A stretch of DNA of 64,000 nt, from the NCBI RefSeq assembly GCF_009707465.1, contig NZ_CP046120.1, forward strand, positions 2,881,501 to 2,945,500, given 5' to 3'. Position 1 is the stretch's first letter; each line of letters opens with the position of its first letter. The notes below the pieces were generated by a model. The model saw only the letters and a list, made by a program, of their open reading frames with translations. It was not told the DNA's origin and searched no databases. The DNA comes from Novosphingobium sp. Gsoil 351 (GTDB taxonomy: Bacteria > Pseudomonadota > Alphaproteobacteria > Sphingomonadales > Sphingomonadaceae). A program made the translations under genes and the position numbers. Shown in pieces: positions 9,419-17,474 of this stretch.

Positions 9419-10126
9419 TCAGCCGTGGACGGCGACGTCGCCGTCGCGATAAGGCCGGTAGACGTCGGTCGAGTCCTCGAGATCGGCGGCGAGAGCGGCG
9501 CGCGCACCGTCGGCGTCGCGGGCTTTCAACGCGCGGACCAGCTCTTGATGATGCGCAAGGTCCACGATCTCCGACAAGTCCGACTCGCGCATCGAATCGA
9601 CCAGCGCGCCAAGATGGGGACCCACCTGCAGCCACAATTTCTCGATGATCGACTGGAGTAGATCGCTGTGCGCAGCGGCATAGACTGCGAAATGGAACTC
9701 TTGGTTGGCGACGAGGAAGCGCTCGATCTTGTTGCTTCGATAAGCCTTTTCGGCGCGCGCGGAGGCCTGCTCGATCGCCAGCAGATCGTCGTCGCTGGCG
9801 CGCGCGGCGGCCAGCGCCGCCGCTTCGCTTTCAAGGAGTATGCGGTAGCGCTCGACATCGCGCAGCTCTTCGAGTGCGAGCAGCGGGACGCGCACGCTGC
9901 GGCGGTGATTTTCCAAAGCGCGTTCAGTCACCAGACGCAGCACTGCATCGCGCGCGGGGATGACGCTGGTGCCAAGCGCCGCCGCCAGCGGCCGCAGGGT
10001 CAGCGTCTCGCCGGGACGGAACTTGCCCGACATGATGGCCTGGCGCATCTGCATGTAGACGCGCTGGTGGACGTTGTCGGTGTTGACCGGGGCCAGCTGA
10101 GCGATGCCCCCCTTATTGGATGCCAT
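9419..10126 (-). CDS. GntR family regulator, FadR/FCD subfamily
   Basis: A 235-residue regulator. Residues about 15-80 are the winged helix (MRQAIMSGKFRPGETLTL, ending RRSVRVP), and residues about 95-220 the all-helical FCD ligand domain with metal-binding positions visible in EFHFAVYAAAH and AHHQELVRAL. FCD proteins usually bind small acids or amino acids and repress adjacent operons. The start at 10126 is the first ATG that leaves the DNA-binding domain intact. The palindrome TGTTATAACG lies about 30 bp upstream, so autoregulation is expected, and matching sites precede the other operons of the locus. Confidence 0.9.
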   Translation of the reverse strand: MASNKGGIAQLAPVNTDNVHQRVYMQMRQAIMSGKFRPGETLTLRPLAAALGTSVIPARDAVLRLVTERALENHRRSVRVPLLALEELRDVERYRILLESEAAALAAARASDDDLLAIEQASARAEKAYRSNKIERFLVANQEFHFAVYAAAHSDLLQSIIEKLWLQVGPHLGALVDSMRESDLSEIVDLAHHQELVRALKARDADGARAALAADLEDSTDVYRPYRDGDVAVHG

Positions 10127-10154
10127 GCCGACTGCTCTTTCGCGTGATGTCGTC

Positions 10155-10170
10155 ACTGTTATAACGAGTG
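10155..10170 (-). promoter_or_regulatory. Candidate GntR operator in front of the GntR gene
   Basis: TGTTATAACG at 10155-10164 carries the GTTATAAC palindrome, in the 70-bp gap between the dipeptidase stop and the regulator start. A weak -35 TTCACT (10170-10165) precedes it on the minus strand. Placement suggests an internal, autoregulated promoter for regulator plus oxidase. Confidence 0.55.
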
Positions 10171-10196
10171 AACGAAGTCGCGCTAGGCCGCGCGGA

Positions 10197-11168
10197 TCAT
10201 TTCCACACCGCTCGCGCGATCCGCATGTAGTTGCCGCCAAGAATGCCGGCGATCGCGGCATCGCCATACCCCGCGCTCGTCATCTTTTCGACCACGTCCC
10301 AGACGTCCTCGGGTGGCAGGTAGGCAATTGTGTCGTAACCGCCAGTGGCGGCCGGGGGCCACTCGTCGGGGCGCTCGGCGAAAATCCGCAAGACCTTCTC
10401 GGAGTCGGCGACATAGTCGGTGCCAAGACCGACATGATCGGGGCCGATCGCCTGCACGAAGTGATCAATGTGCGCGAACACGCCCGCGGCAAGATCATCC
10501 CAATCGCCAAGGTAGGCGGTGGAACCGGAAATCCCGACCAACCCGCCCGAGGCCGCGCAGGCGCGCGCCTGTTGGTCAGAAACGTTGCGATAGTGGTCGT
10601 AGAGTGCCCGCGCGTTGGAATGGGTGAAGACGACGGGCTGCCCGATCCGCTCGATCGCCTCGAGCGACGACCGCTCGCCGGTATGGCTACCGTCGAGCAG
10701 CATGCCAAGGTCGCCCATGCGATCGACGACGCGGCGCCCGAACCGGCTGAGTCCGGGGTCGACGAGATCGGCGCACCCCCCAGCGGCCGAATTGTTCTGG
10801 TTGAAGGCGAGGATCGCATGACGAACACCCAGCGCATACATCGCGTCGAGCACGTCCAGATCACGCTCGAGGCATTCAGTTCCTTCCAGATGCAATCCCA
10901 CCGCAAGTCGATCCTCGGCTCGCGCCGCTTCGATCTCGCTGAGCGATGTCGCAAGGCGCAAGCTGTCGCTTCGCTCGGCGATTGCCCTCCGCGCCTGGGC
11001 GAGACGGTGAATGGCTTCTCCCAGCCCGCAATCGTCACCGGCAATGGTGAGCGAGACGAAGCTGTGACCGGCGCGGCGGAACCGCTCGACAAGCGCCCAG
11101 TCGTTGCCCACCGCGGGAGCTAGCGGCAGCACCATGTCCCAGAGCAACGGCGCGCCGTTCGACTTCAC
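10197..11168 (-). CDS. Membrane dipeptidase family protein (M19)
   Basis: A 323-residue TIM-barrel dipeptidase relative; M19 enzymes hydrolyse L,L- and often L,D-dipeptides with a two-zinc site. The bridging glutamate is visible in LHLEGTE, the next ligands in DGSHTG and FTHSN, and the C-terminal acid in GLGTDYV. The N-terminal HxD ligand pair is not evident: the equivalent position reads LLWDMVLP, with Asp but no His. Either this is a family variant or the metal site is altered. No signal peptide, so cytoplasmic. It overlaps the OsmC gene by 4 bp. Tolerance for D-residues in this family agrees with the epimerase in the same locus. Confidence 0.8.
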   Translation of the reverse strand: MKSNGAPLLWDMVLPLAPAVGNDWALVERFRRAGHSFVSLTIAGDDCGLGEAIHRLAQARRAIAERSDSLRLATSLSEIEAARAEDRLAVGLHLEGTECLERDLDVLDAMYALGVRHAILAFNQNNSAAGGCADLVDPGLSRFGRRVVDRMGDLGMLLDGSHTGERSSLEAIERIGQPVVFTHSNARALYDHYRNVSDQQARACAASGGLVGISGSTAYLGDWDDLAAGVFAHIDHFVQAIGPDHVGLGTDYVADSEKVLRIFAERPDEWPPAATGGYDTIAYLPPEDVWDVVEKMTSAGYGDAAIAGILGGNYMRIARAVWK

Positions 11169-11698
11169 GCGGTCGGCTCCAACTCGAGTTCGATGGCGGG
11201 CGCGATCGCAAGCGAGGTAACCACTGGCGATGCGCCTGCGGCTTGGTCTACAAGCTTGCCGAGAACGTTTGCGGGTTCCGACGAACGCATCCGCAAACCG
11301 ATACGCAGATCCCGAATGCCGCCCCGCGCCTCTCCGCCGAATTCAAAAAATGCGGCTGGGTCCATCCACGCCGAGATCCGCATGTCCAGACCTTCGATAC
11401 GCAACCCGCGCAGCGCCGCATGGGCGGTGATCGTGACCGAGAGGCTCGCGCCCACCGCCGCGAGCAGCAGCTCTGCCGGGTCGGCCGCATCGCCCTCGCC
11501 TCCGAAGTCCGCCGGCTCGTCGATACGCACGAGATGCCCGCTGCCCGTACGGCCATGATTAACGAACCCGCGCTCGCGCGAAAGCTCGACGAAAACCCGT
11601 TCGGGCGGGGCTTCGCCAGCAGCGACGCGGACTTGATAGTCCGCCACTGCCCGCGCGAGGTGCTTCGGCGTGGAATGCGCAGCAGGCGAAGAGACCAT
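11165..11698 (-). CDS. OsmC-like protein without cysteines
   Basis: A 177-residue OsmC/Ohr-fold protein. The family core is present: GSGHLVRIDEP, then DPAELLLAAVGASL leading into the long central helix, and the C-terminal segment AAGASPVVTSL. Ohr/OsmC peroxidases have one Cys in each of the last two segments; here both positions are Ala and Ser, and the whole protein has no Cys, so it cannot be a thiol peroxidase. It is first in a unit with the M19 dipeptidase. The -10 element (TACACT, 11710-11705) ends only 7 bp before the ATG, so the mRNA may be leaderless. Confidence 0.82.
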   Translation of the reverse strand: MVSSPAAHSTPKHLARAVADYQVRVAAGEAPPERVFVELSRERGFVNHGRTGSGHLVRIDEPADFGGEGDAADPAELLLAAVGASLSVTITAHAALRGLRIEGLDMRISAWMDPAAFFEFGGEARGGIRDLRIGLRMRSSEPANVLGKLVDQAAGASPVVTSLAIAPAIELELEPTA

Positions 11699-11704
11699 TC
11701 GCCT

Positions 11705-11732
11705 AGTGTAGTTTTGTTATAACAGATGGCAA
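11705..11732 (-). promoter_or_regulatory. Promoter of the OsmC-dipeptidase unit with embedded GntR operator candidate
   Basis: Minus strand: -35 TTGCCA (11732-11727), 16-bp spacer, -10 TACACT (11710-11705). The spacer contains the perfect 10-bp palindrome TGTTATAACA (11715-11724), the best copy of the motif in the locus. A repressor bound there would block polymerase directly. Confidence 0.65.
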
Positions 11733-11745
11733 GTGGGTTGTGCGA

Positions 11746-13152
11746 CTAGAGGTCAAATCGGGCGAACATCCGCCGTCCAAGCAACAGCGCGCCCCCGGCC
11801 AGCGAGGTGGCCAGCGCGATCATTCCCATGACCGACGCCTTGTCGCCTTCGAACGCGACTGCGCCCAGCTGACCGCTCAGCCATGCGCCGAGCCCGATCG
11901 CCGCGCCTTGCGAGCCGATCGCCAGCGTCGCGTAGCGCGCCGGCGCGAGGCGGGTCGATGCGGCCATTCCGGCGGGCGAATAAAGCAGCTCGCTCGCCGC
12001 GATCGCCATGATGCTCGCCGCTACCCATAGCGGGCTGGCAAGACCCTTCTCCGCAGTGGTTCGAGCGGCGGCAACCAGCGGGAGGAAGCCTATGGCCATG
12101 AGCAGCAACGCTGCGGCGATATGCTGAACGGTCGACCAGCTGCTTCCCGGTCCGCCCCGCTTCCACCAGCGCAGCAGCAGCGGCGTCAGGATCATGATCG
12201 TAATCGGGTTGAGCGCCGTGAACCAGGCGGGCGGTATTACAAAACCCGATACGTCGCGCGCCACGAACCGAGCGGTGAACAGGCTGACAAAGCCATAGGA
12301 CTGGAAGGAGAAGGTCGAGCAGAGCACGAGCAGCGCCAGTAGCAGCGCGACCGAGATCACGAACGGTTTGTCATCAGCGCTAGGATCTCGCGTGTCGTCG
12401 TGAGCCATGCCGCCGCGCTCGGTAAAGGGGCTGATATACCTGTCATTTAGAGCCAATGCGGTGACGATGGCGATGGCCATTCCCATGGCCGACCCGGCAA
12501 AGGCCCAAGCCCAACCATAGTTCTGCGCCAGCCAGCCCCCGAGCAGAACCGAAAGCAGCCCACCGATGTTGATGTAGAGAAAGAAGGTCGTGAAGGCAGC
12601 GGTTCGCGCAGCCGCGTCGGGGTGGGGCAGACGCCCGACGATGACCGTCAGGATCGGCTTGAACAGACCATTGCCGAGCGCGATGGCGGCGACCCCGAGG
12701 TAGAAGCACATCGACAGCAGGAGATAGCGCGTCGCAGCCGCGCCCTTAAGCCCCGCCGGATCAAACGTCGCCATCGTCAACCCGGCGCCAGCTACGTGAT
12801 CGAGCAGCCGGAAGCCGTCGCCCAGCACAAGCCAGGGCAGCGTTGCCGCGACCGCCAGCAGGCTATGGCCGGCCACCAACGCCGCGGCGCCAAGACGCAA
12901 CGACCGCCCCATGCCGATCACCCGATCCGCCGCCCAACCCCCGACGATCGGGGTCACCTGCACGGCGAGTAGGTAGACGCCAAAGAAGCGCAGCGACTGT
13001 GGCGCGCTCCACCCTAACCCGCCGCTTGCGACCGGCGCGGAGGCGAACAGCGCGAGCAGCGTGAAGGTGGTGTAGTAGCTGTAGCGCTCCCAGAATTCGA
13101 TCGCCGACAGCCGCACCACTGCGGTGCGGGCGAAGGTGGCCGCATCGCTCAC
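11746..13152 (-). CDS. POT/PTR2-family proton-coupled peptide transporter
   Basis: A 468-residue inner-membrane permease of the major facilitator POT family, which imports di- and tripeptides with protons. EFWERYSYY at the first helix is the family's ExxERFxYY signature, and about twelve to fourteen hydrophobic helices follow. The GTG at 13152 overlaps the stop of the CocE-type hydrolase (GTGA) and is preferred because it starts just before helix 1; the upstream frame lies inside the neighbour. The overlap makes hydrolase and permease one unit. It is the obvious inner-membrane step between the TonB receptor and the cytoplasmic dipeptidases. Sphingomonad microcystin loci also carry a PTR2-type permease, but no other mlr genes are here. 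Confidence 0.9.
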   Translation of the reverse strand: MSDAATFARTAVVRLSAIEFWERYSYYTTFTLLALFASAPVASGGLGWSAPQSLRFFGVYLLAVQVTPIVGGWAADRVIGMGRSLRLGAAALVAGHSLLAVAATLPWLVLGDGFRLLDHVAGAGLTMATFDPAGLKGAAATRYLLLSMCFYLGVAAIALGNGLFKPILTVIVGRLPHPDAAARTAAFTTFFLYINIGGLLSVLLGGWLAQNYGWAWAFAGSAMGMAIAIVTALALNDRYISPFTERGGMAHDDTRDPSADDKPFVISVALLLALLVLCSTFSFQSYGFVSLFTARFVARDVSGFVIPPAWFTALNPITIMILTPLLLRWWKRGGPGSSWSTVQHIAAALLLMAIGFLPLVAAARTTAEKGLASPLWVAASIMAIAASELLYSPAGMAASTRLAPARYATLAIGSQGAAIGLGAWLSGQLGAVAFEGDKASVMGMIALATSLAGGALLLGRRMFARFDL

Positions 13153-14996
13153 GCAGCGCACGCCGGCAGGATCAGGGCCGATGCGCAGGCGCCGCCGAGA
13201 TGGACCGCATTTCTCGCGGTGCGCCATTCGGTGCCCGTAAAGTTGTCGCCGCCGGTGTTGAGGTTGCGGTCAAACACCGGAAAATAGCTCGAACTCAGCG
13301 ACAGCCGAAGCGCATTGCCTGCCGGAACCTCGATCGCGGCATGCCACAGATCGATCGTCACGCGGTAAATTTCGCCCGGTTTCATCATCTCCGGGCAATC
13401 CAGCCCGGTACGGTAGCGCATTCGAGCGACCCCGTGAGTCACATTGATCGAGCAGCCTTTGCTGTCGACCTCGCTCAGAACGGCGACGAAGTCCGTGTCC
13501 GGCGCCGAGGACGAAACATAGAGCTCGAGCTCGATTGCTCCGGCCAGTGCCAACGATGCCTCGAGCGGGGGCATGGTGAAGGAGATGACATCGTCGCGGA
13601 CCTCGATCGCGGAACGATCGGCGTAGCCCCCGCCGAGGAGATCGACCGGGGTCTCGGGGGGCTCGGACGGGGTCGGATCGTCGGGATCGTAAAGGTATTC
13701 GACGGACGCCTCGGCGACTGGCTTGTCCCAAACAAGCGCTCCCTCTCCGGCCAAGTAAAGCCGGCGAGCAACTACCCCGTGCGGTGGCCAGGATTGCGCC
13801 TCCTGCCAGACGTTTCGGCCGGCGAGGAAATAGCGCACTCGCGGCCAGGCTTCGATCTCGGCTCCGTGGTCCAGCAGCCAGTGCGTAAACCAGCCCACCA
13901 GATCGCGATAGTATGGGTGCCGGGTGTCCCCGAAGTGCCGCGCACCGAAACGCGTATCCGCTTCGCACTCGGCGTAGCCGCTGTGCGCGGCAGGTGTGAA
14001 CCAGAGATACTGGTGTCTGGCGACCTCGGCGCTGTCGGCGTTGGCCTGAAACAGCCGGAAGTTGTCGAAGCTGCTGCCGCCCCGCTCGAGCGGACCGGTA
14101 ACAAAGAGGTGCGGTGCGGCGAAACGATCCGCTTCGGTGAGGAAACCTTGGTCGGCGAAGTACTGAGAACACGGCTCAGCCGAGGCGCGCATCTGCGCCG
14201 CGAACTCGCTCGGCGCCGCCCCGCTGCGGTCGAGCAGGGTATCGACCGGCAGGGTCTTCAGGTGACTGTCGTAATCGACCGGCGGTTGGCGGACCGGTTG
14301 CGTCTCGTAGGCGTCAGCCCAACGCGCCTGGTACCAGGCCTCGCGATCGATCCCGGCCGGCGGCGCAAACGAGACTTTGGGTACGAAGTCGCGGTACCAT
14401 CCAAACATCATCCGCAGCAGCGAGACGCCGCCCTGCAGATAGGCGCCGTTGCGCGTCTGGCCGCCGCCATAGCTGCCGTCGAACATGATCACGCCGCAGC
14501 GATGCGCGGGATGGCGCATTGCCGCGATCTTGGCGGCGGTTTCGCCGGTATAGGACGAGCCGAGTGTCCCGACACGGCCGTTGCACCATGTCTGACTTGC
14601 GATCCATTCCACCGTATCTAAGCCGTCGAGCCGGTCGATGCCCGAACAGGCGACGAATTCGCCTTCGGATTCGTGACGCCCGCGCACGTCCTGGATCGCG
14701 TAGACGATGCCTTGCTCGGGCAACAGCGCGGGCATCGCGGTGGGAGCGTTGTTCTTGTTGTACGGGGTGCGGACAAGCACGACCGGCAACGGCAGGTCCG
14801 CGCCCAGCGGAATGTGGAAGTCGGTCGAGAGGCGCACGCCGTCGCGCATCGGGATGAACACGCTGCGCACACGGCGCGTCGCAAAGCGCGGCGCGAGGCC
14901 CTCGAATAGGAACGGCCGCTCAGGATCGAAGCGCGCGCTGCGCGGCTGTAGCGCATCCTCGGCACCAGCCACGAAACTCTCCGCTCGAAGACTCAT
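13149..14996 (-). CDS. CocE/NonD family hydrolase (X-Pro dipeptidyl-peptidase S15 type)
   Basis: A 615-residue serine hydrolase with the S15 layout: alpha/beta-hydrolase domain, helical cap, and C-terminal jelly roll from about residue 400. FIPMRDGVRLSTD and VRTPYNK open the domain, GSSYTGET holds the nucleophile, and LWFTPAAHSGY carries a histidine. Family activities include release of X-Pro dipeptides, cocaine or alpha-amino-ester hydrolysis, and beta-lactam acylation. The start at 14996 is the first ATG after the divergent promoter region; no signal peptide is seen. Coupled to the POT transporter, a peptidase or amino-ester hydrolase role is likely. Confidence 0.85.
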   Translation of the reverse strand: MSLRAESFVAGAEDALQPRSARFDPERPFLFEGLAPRFATRRVRSVFIPMRDGVRLSTDFHIPLGADLPLPVVLVRTPYNKNNAPTAMPALLPEQGIVYAIQDVRGRHESEGEFVACSGIDRLDGLDTVEWIASQTWCNGRVGTLGSSYTGETAAKIAAMRHPAHRCGVIMFDGSYGGGQTRNGAYLQGGVSLLRMMFGWYRDFVPKVSFAPPAGIDREAWYQARWADAYETQPVRQPPVDYDSHLKTLPVDTLLDRSGAAPSEFAAQMRASAEPCSQYFADQGFLTEADRFAAPHLFVTGPLERGGSSFDNFRLFQANADSAEVARHQYLWFTPAAHSGYAECEADTRFGARHFGDTRHPYYRDLVGWFTHWLLDHGAEIEAWPRVRYFLAGRNVWQEAQSWPPHGVVARRLYLAGEGALVWDKPVAEASVEYLYDPDDPTPSEPPETPVDLLGGGYADRSAIEVRDDVISFTMPPLEASLALAGAIELELYVSSSAPDTDFVAVLSEVDSKGCSINVTHGVARMRYRTGLDCPEMMKPGEIYRVTIDLWHAAIEVPAGNALRLSLSSSYFPVFDRNLNTGGDNFTGTEWRTARNAVHLGGACASALILPACAA

Positions 14997-15031
14997 CAGT
15001 TGCGTATCAATCTCACGGATCGATCTTGCCG

Positions 15032-15051
15032 TGTTATTACATATGACGCAA
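15032..15051. promoter_or_regulatory. Candidate GntR operator in the CocE / DPP divergent promoter
   Basis: TGTTATTACA at 15032-15041 differs by one base from the palindrome at 11715. On the minus strand TTGCGT (15051-15046) precedes it in the same relation as TTGCCA at the other sites. The 63-bp gap between divergent starts leaves room for only one control region for both operons. Confidence 0.5.
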
Positions 15052-15059
15052 GATGGGGT

Positions 15060-17474
15060 ATGCGACGAGCTAAAGGCGCCTCTGGCAAGGTACAAAAACA
15101 GGGCACGAGCGGCACGCTCGAGATACCAACTGTCACTTTGCCGGAGCTTGAGCGCGCCGCACGGTTGATGCGCAATCACCCCGACACCGCGATCCGCAAC
15201 GCGCGGGTAGTCCCCCGCTGGACTCGGGACGGCGCGAGTTTCTGGTACGTCCGCGAGACCGACCGGGGCCACGATCATGTGCGGGTCGATGCGCGCACCG
15301 GAAGCAAGACGATCGCCTTCGATCACCGCGCGCTGGCGGAGGCCCTAGGGCGCGCCGGAGTGCCGGACGCTTCGCCCGACACGCTTGCCATTGCCGTGAT
15401 CGAAAACAAAACAGTGCTCGTCGTCGCGGACGAGCGAACCTATCGATGGACGCCGGGCGAGCCTTGCGTGGTCGAGCCGGATCCTCCCGTCGGTGAGATC
15501 CCCTCCCCTGACGGCAGGTTGGTGGTGTTCCGGCACACCGGGAACCTCTGGCTGCGCGACCTCGGCACCGGTATCGAACGCCCGCTGACTTGCGACGGAC
15601 AGCTCCACTTCGGCTATGGCTTGCCGTCCGATCGCTATGGCCAGGATAAGCTGGTCCGCGAGCGTGAGGGAATGCCAATTCCTCCAGTTCAGACCTGGTG
15701 GTCTCCTGATGGCAGCCACATCGTCAGCGCACGACTGGATCAGCGTCACCTCGCGCCATACTACTTTCTCGAAAACGCACCGCGCGACGGAAGCTTTCGC
15801 CCCAAGCTCCACGAGGTTCGGCTGCCGCTGATGGGGGAGCCGGGCGGCAGGCTCGACTGGTGGGTGATTGACGTCGCCACCGGTGCAAAGCGCCCGATCC
15901 CCTTCCCGACCGAGCGGATGATCGCCGCCAACAACGGGATCGACGATCTCAAGATCGCCTGGGGCGACGACGGGCGGACGCTACTCGCCATATCCGGCCT
16001 GACCGGCCTTGTCGGTGCCGAAGCGTTCGCTGTCGATCTCGCCAGTGGCGAAGTCCGCACCATCCTGACGGATCGCTCCACGCCCGGGCACCCCCTAGTG
16101 GCCGGCGGCTATGGAGACCCGGTAGCGCGCTTCATCCGCGGAGGGAGTGAACTATTGTGGTATGCCGAGCATGACGGTTGGGGTCACATTGACCGCTACG
16201 ACGTCGCCAGCGGTGATCTGCTCAATCGGATAACCCAGGGCGCGTGGCTTGTTCGCGACATAGTCGCCGTCGATGAGGCGCGAGGGCTGATGTGGTTCAC
16301 CGCGATGGGCCGCGAACCCGGCAGCCCGTACGACCGCTACCTCTATCGCACCCGACTCGATGGTGCCGGGCTCGAACTTATGTCTCCCGAGCCAGGCGAT
16401 CACTTAATCATCGATCCTACCGGCAGCGCGCTGGTCTTCGACGGTGCAGGTCCGACCGAGACCGTCGCGCCCGACTTCGCGAGCTATGCTTACGACATCT
16501 CAAGCGTATCGATCCCGACGCGTTCAGTCCTCCGACGCTCGTCCGATGGAGCCGTGATCGCGGAGTTCGAGCATGCCGACGACTCGGGGCTACGCGCCGC
16601 CGGTTACCGCCCGCCCGAGGAAATGGTGGTGCCCAGCGCCGACGGTCGTCATGACCTGTGGGGCCTGGTTTACCGCCCGTCCAACTTTGATCCGGCGCGC
16701 ACGTATCCGGTCGTCGATGTCCAGTATGCCAACCCCGCGGTCGCGCGCACTCCGCGAAACCATGCTATGGCGGCGACCTACGTGGGCACCGCGGCCACCC
16801 CCGCCGCACTGGCAGAACTGGGTTTTATCGTCGTGTGCGTGGACGGGTGCGGCACGCCCTATCGCTCCGCGGCGTTCTCACGCGCGCCCGAGGGCTTCCT
16901 TGCCACCATGGGACTTGAGGATCACATCGCGTTCATCCACGGCGTCGCCGCTCGCGACGCCTCGCTCGATCTGTCGCGGGTCGGCATCGCCGGCCAGTCC
17001 TACGGGGGCTATGCTGTGCTGCGAGCGCTGATAGAATTTCCCGACTTTTTCAAGGTTGGCGTTGCCGGAGCGCCGCAGACCGGCTTCCACAATATGGCAG
17101 CCGAAGCCGTTCTTCACGCTTACGAGGGCCCACCCGACTACGGGGGCGGCGCGACGCTTCGGCCTTTCCCCGCCGCAATGCCAACCAACTTCATGGCATT
17201 CGATTGCGCAGCACAGCTCGACCGGATCCAGGCACCGCTGCTGATCTTTGCTGGCGAGCAGGACGAGAATGTGTATCCCGGCAGCATCGTGCAGTTCATG
17301 GACGCAGCTATTCGCCAAAACCGCAACATTGAGTGGGTGTGGATGCCCAACAACGCGCATGACGGGCTGTATACGCCCTACGCCCTGCGGCGCAGCCTCG
17401 AATTTCTGACGCGGCACCTCCAGGGTCGGCTTCTGCCCGACCGCCTCCCTCCGTTTCCTCCGCCCGCACGATGA
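15060..17474 (+). CDS. Dipeptidyl-peptidase IV-type serine peptidase (S9B)
   Basis: An 804-residue peptidase with an eight-bladed propeller (residues about 40-530) and a C-terminal hydrolase domain. The triad is complete: nucleophile in GQSYGGYA, acid in GEQDENVYP and histidine in NNAHDGLY. The family removes X-Pro or X-Ala dipeptides from N-termini. The ATG at 15060 is chosen as the first in-frame ATG after the operator; ribosome-site support is weak and the start may be further in. No clear signal peptide is present, so it probably acts on peptides already imported. The last codons overlap the iminopeptidase start by 4 bp. Confidence 0.88.
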   Translation: MRRAKGASGKVQKQGTSGTLEIPTVTLPELERAARLMRNHPDTAIRNARVVPRWTRDGASFWYVRETDRGHDHVRVDARTGSKTIAFDHRALAEALGRAGVPDASPDTLAIAVIENKTVLVVADERTYRWTPGEPCVVEPDPPVGEIPSPDGRLVVFRHTGNLWLRDLGTGIERPLTCDGQLHFGYGLPSDRYGQDKLVREREGMPIPPVQTWWSPDGSHIVSARLDQRHLAPYYFLENAPRDGSFRPKLHEVRLPLMGEPGGRLDWWVIDVATGAKRPIPFPTERMIAANNGIDDLKIAWGDDGRTLLAISGLTGLVGAEAFAVDLASGEVRTILTDRSTPGHPLVAGGYGDPVARFIRGGSELLWYAEHDGWGHIDRYDVASGDLLNRITQGAWLVRDIVAVDEARGLMWFTAMGREPGSPYDRYLYRTRLDGAGLELMSPEPGDHLIIDPTGSALVFDGAGPTETVAPDFASYAYDISSVSIPTRSVLRRSSDGAVIAEFEHADDSGLRAAGYRPPEEMVVPSADGRHDLWGLVYRPSNFDPARTYPVVDVQYANPAVARTPRNHAMAATYVGTAATPAALAELGFIVVCVDGCGTPYRSAAFSRAPEGFLATMGLEDHIAFIHGVAARDASLDLSRVGIAGQSYGGYAVLRALIEFPDFFKVGVAGAPQTGFHNMAAEAVLHAYEGPPDYGGGATLRPFPAAMPTNFMAFDCAAQLDRIQAPLLIFAGEQDENVYPGSIVQFMDAAIRQNRNIEWVWMPNNAHDGLYTPYALRRSLEFLTRHLQGRLLPDRLPPFPPPAR

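Noticed and set aside
6968..9452. Long antisense frames over the PLP enzyme and oxidase (6968-8362 minus, 8148-9452 plus)
   Set aside because: They overlap genes with intact catalytic motifs and show no domain pattern of their own.
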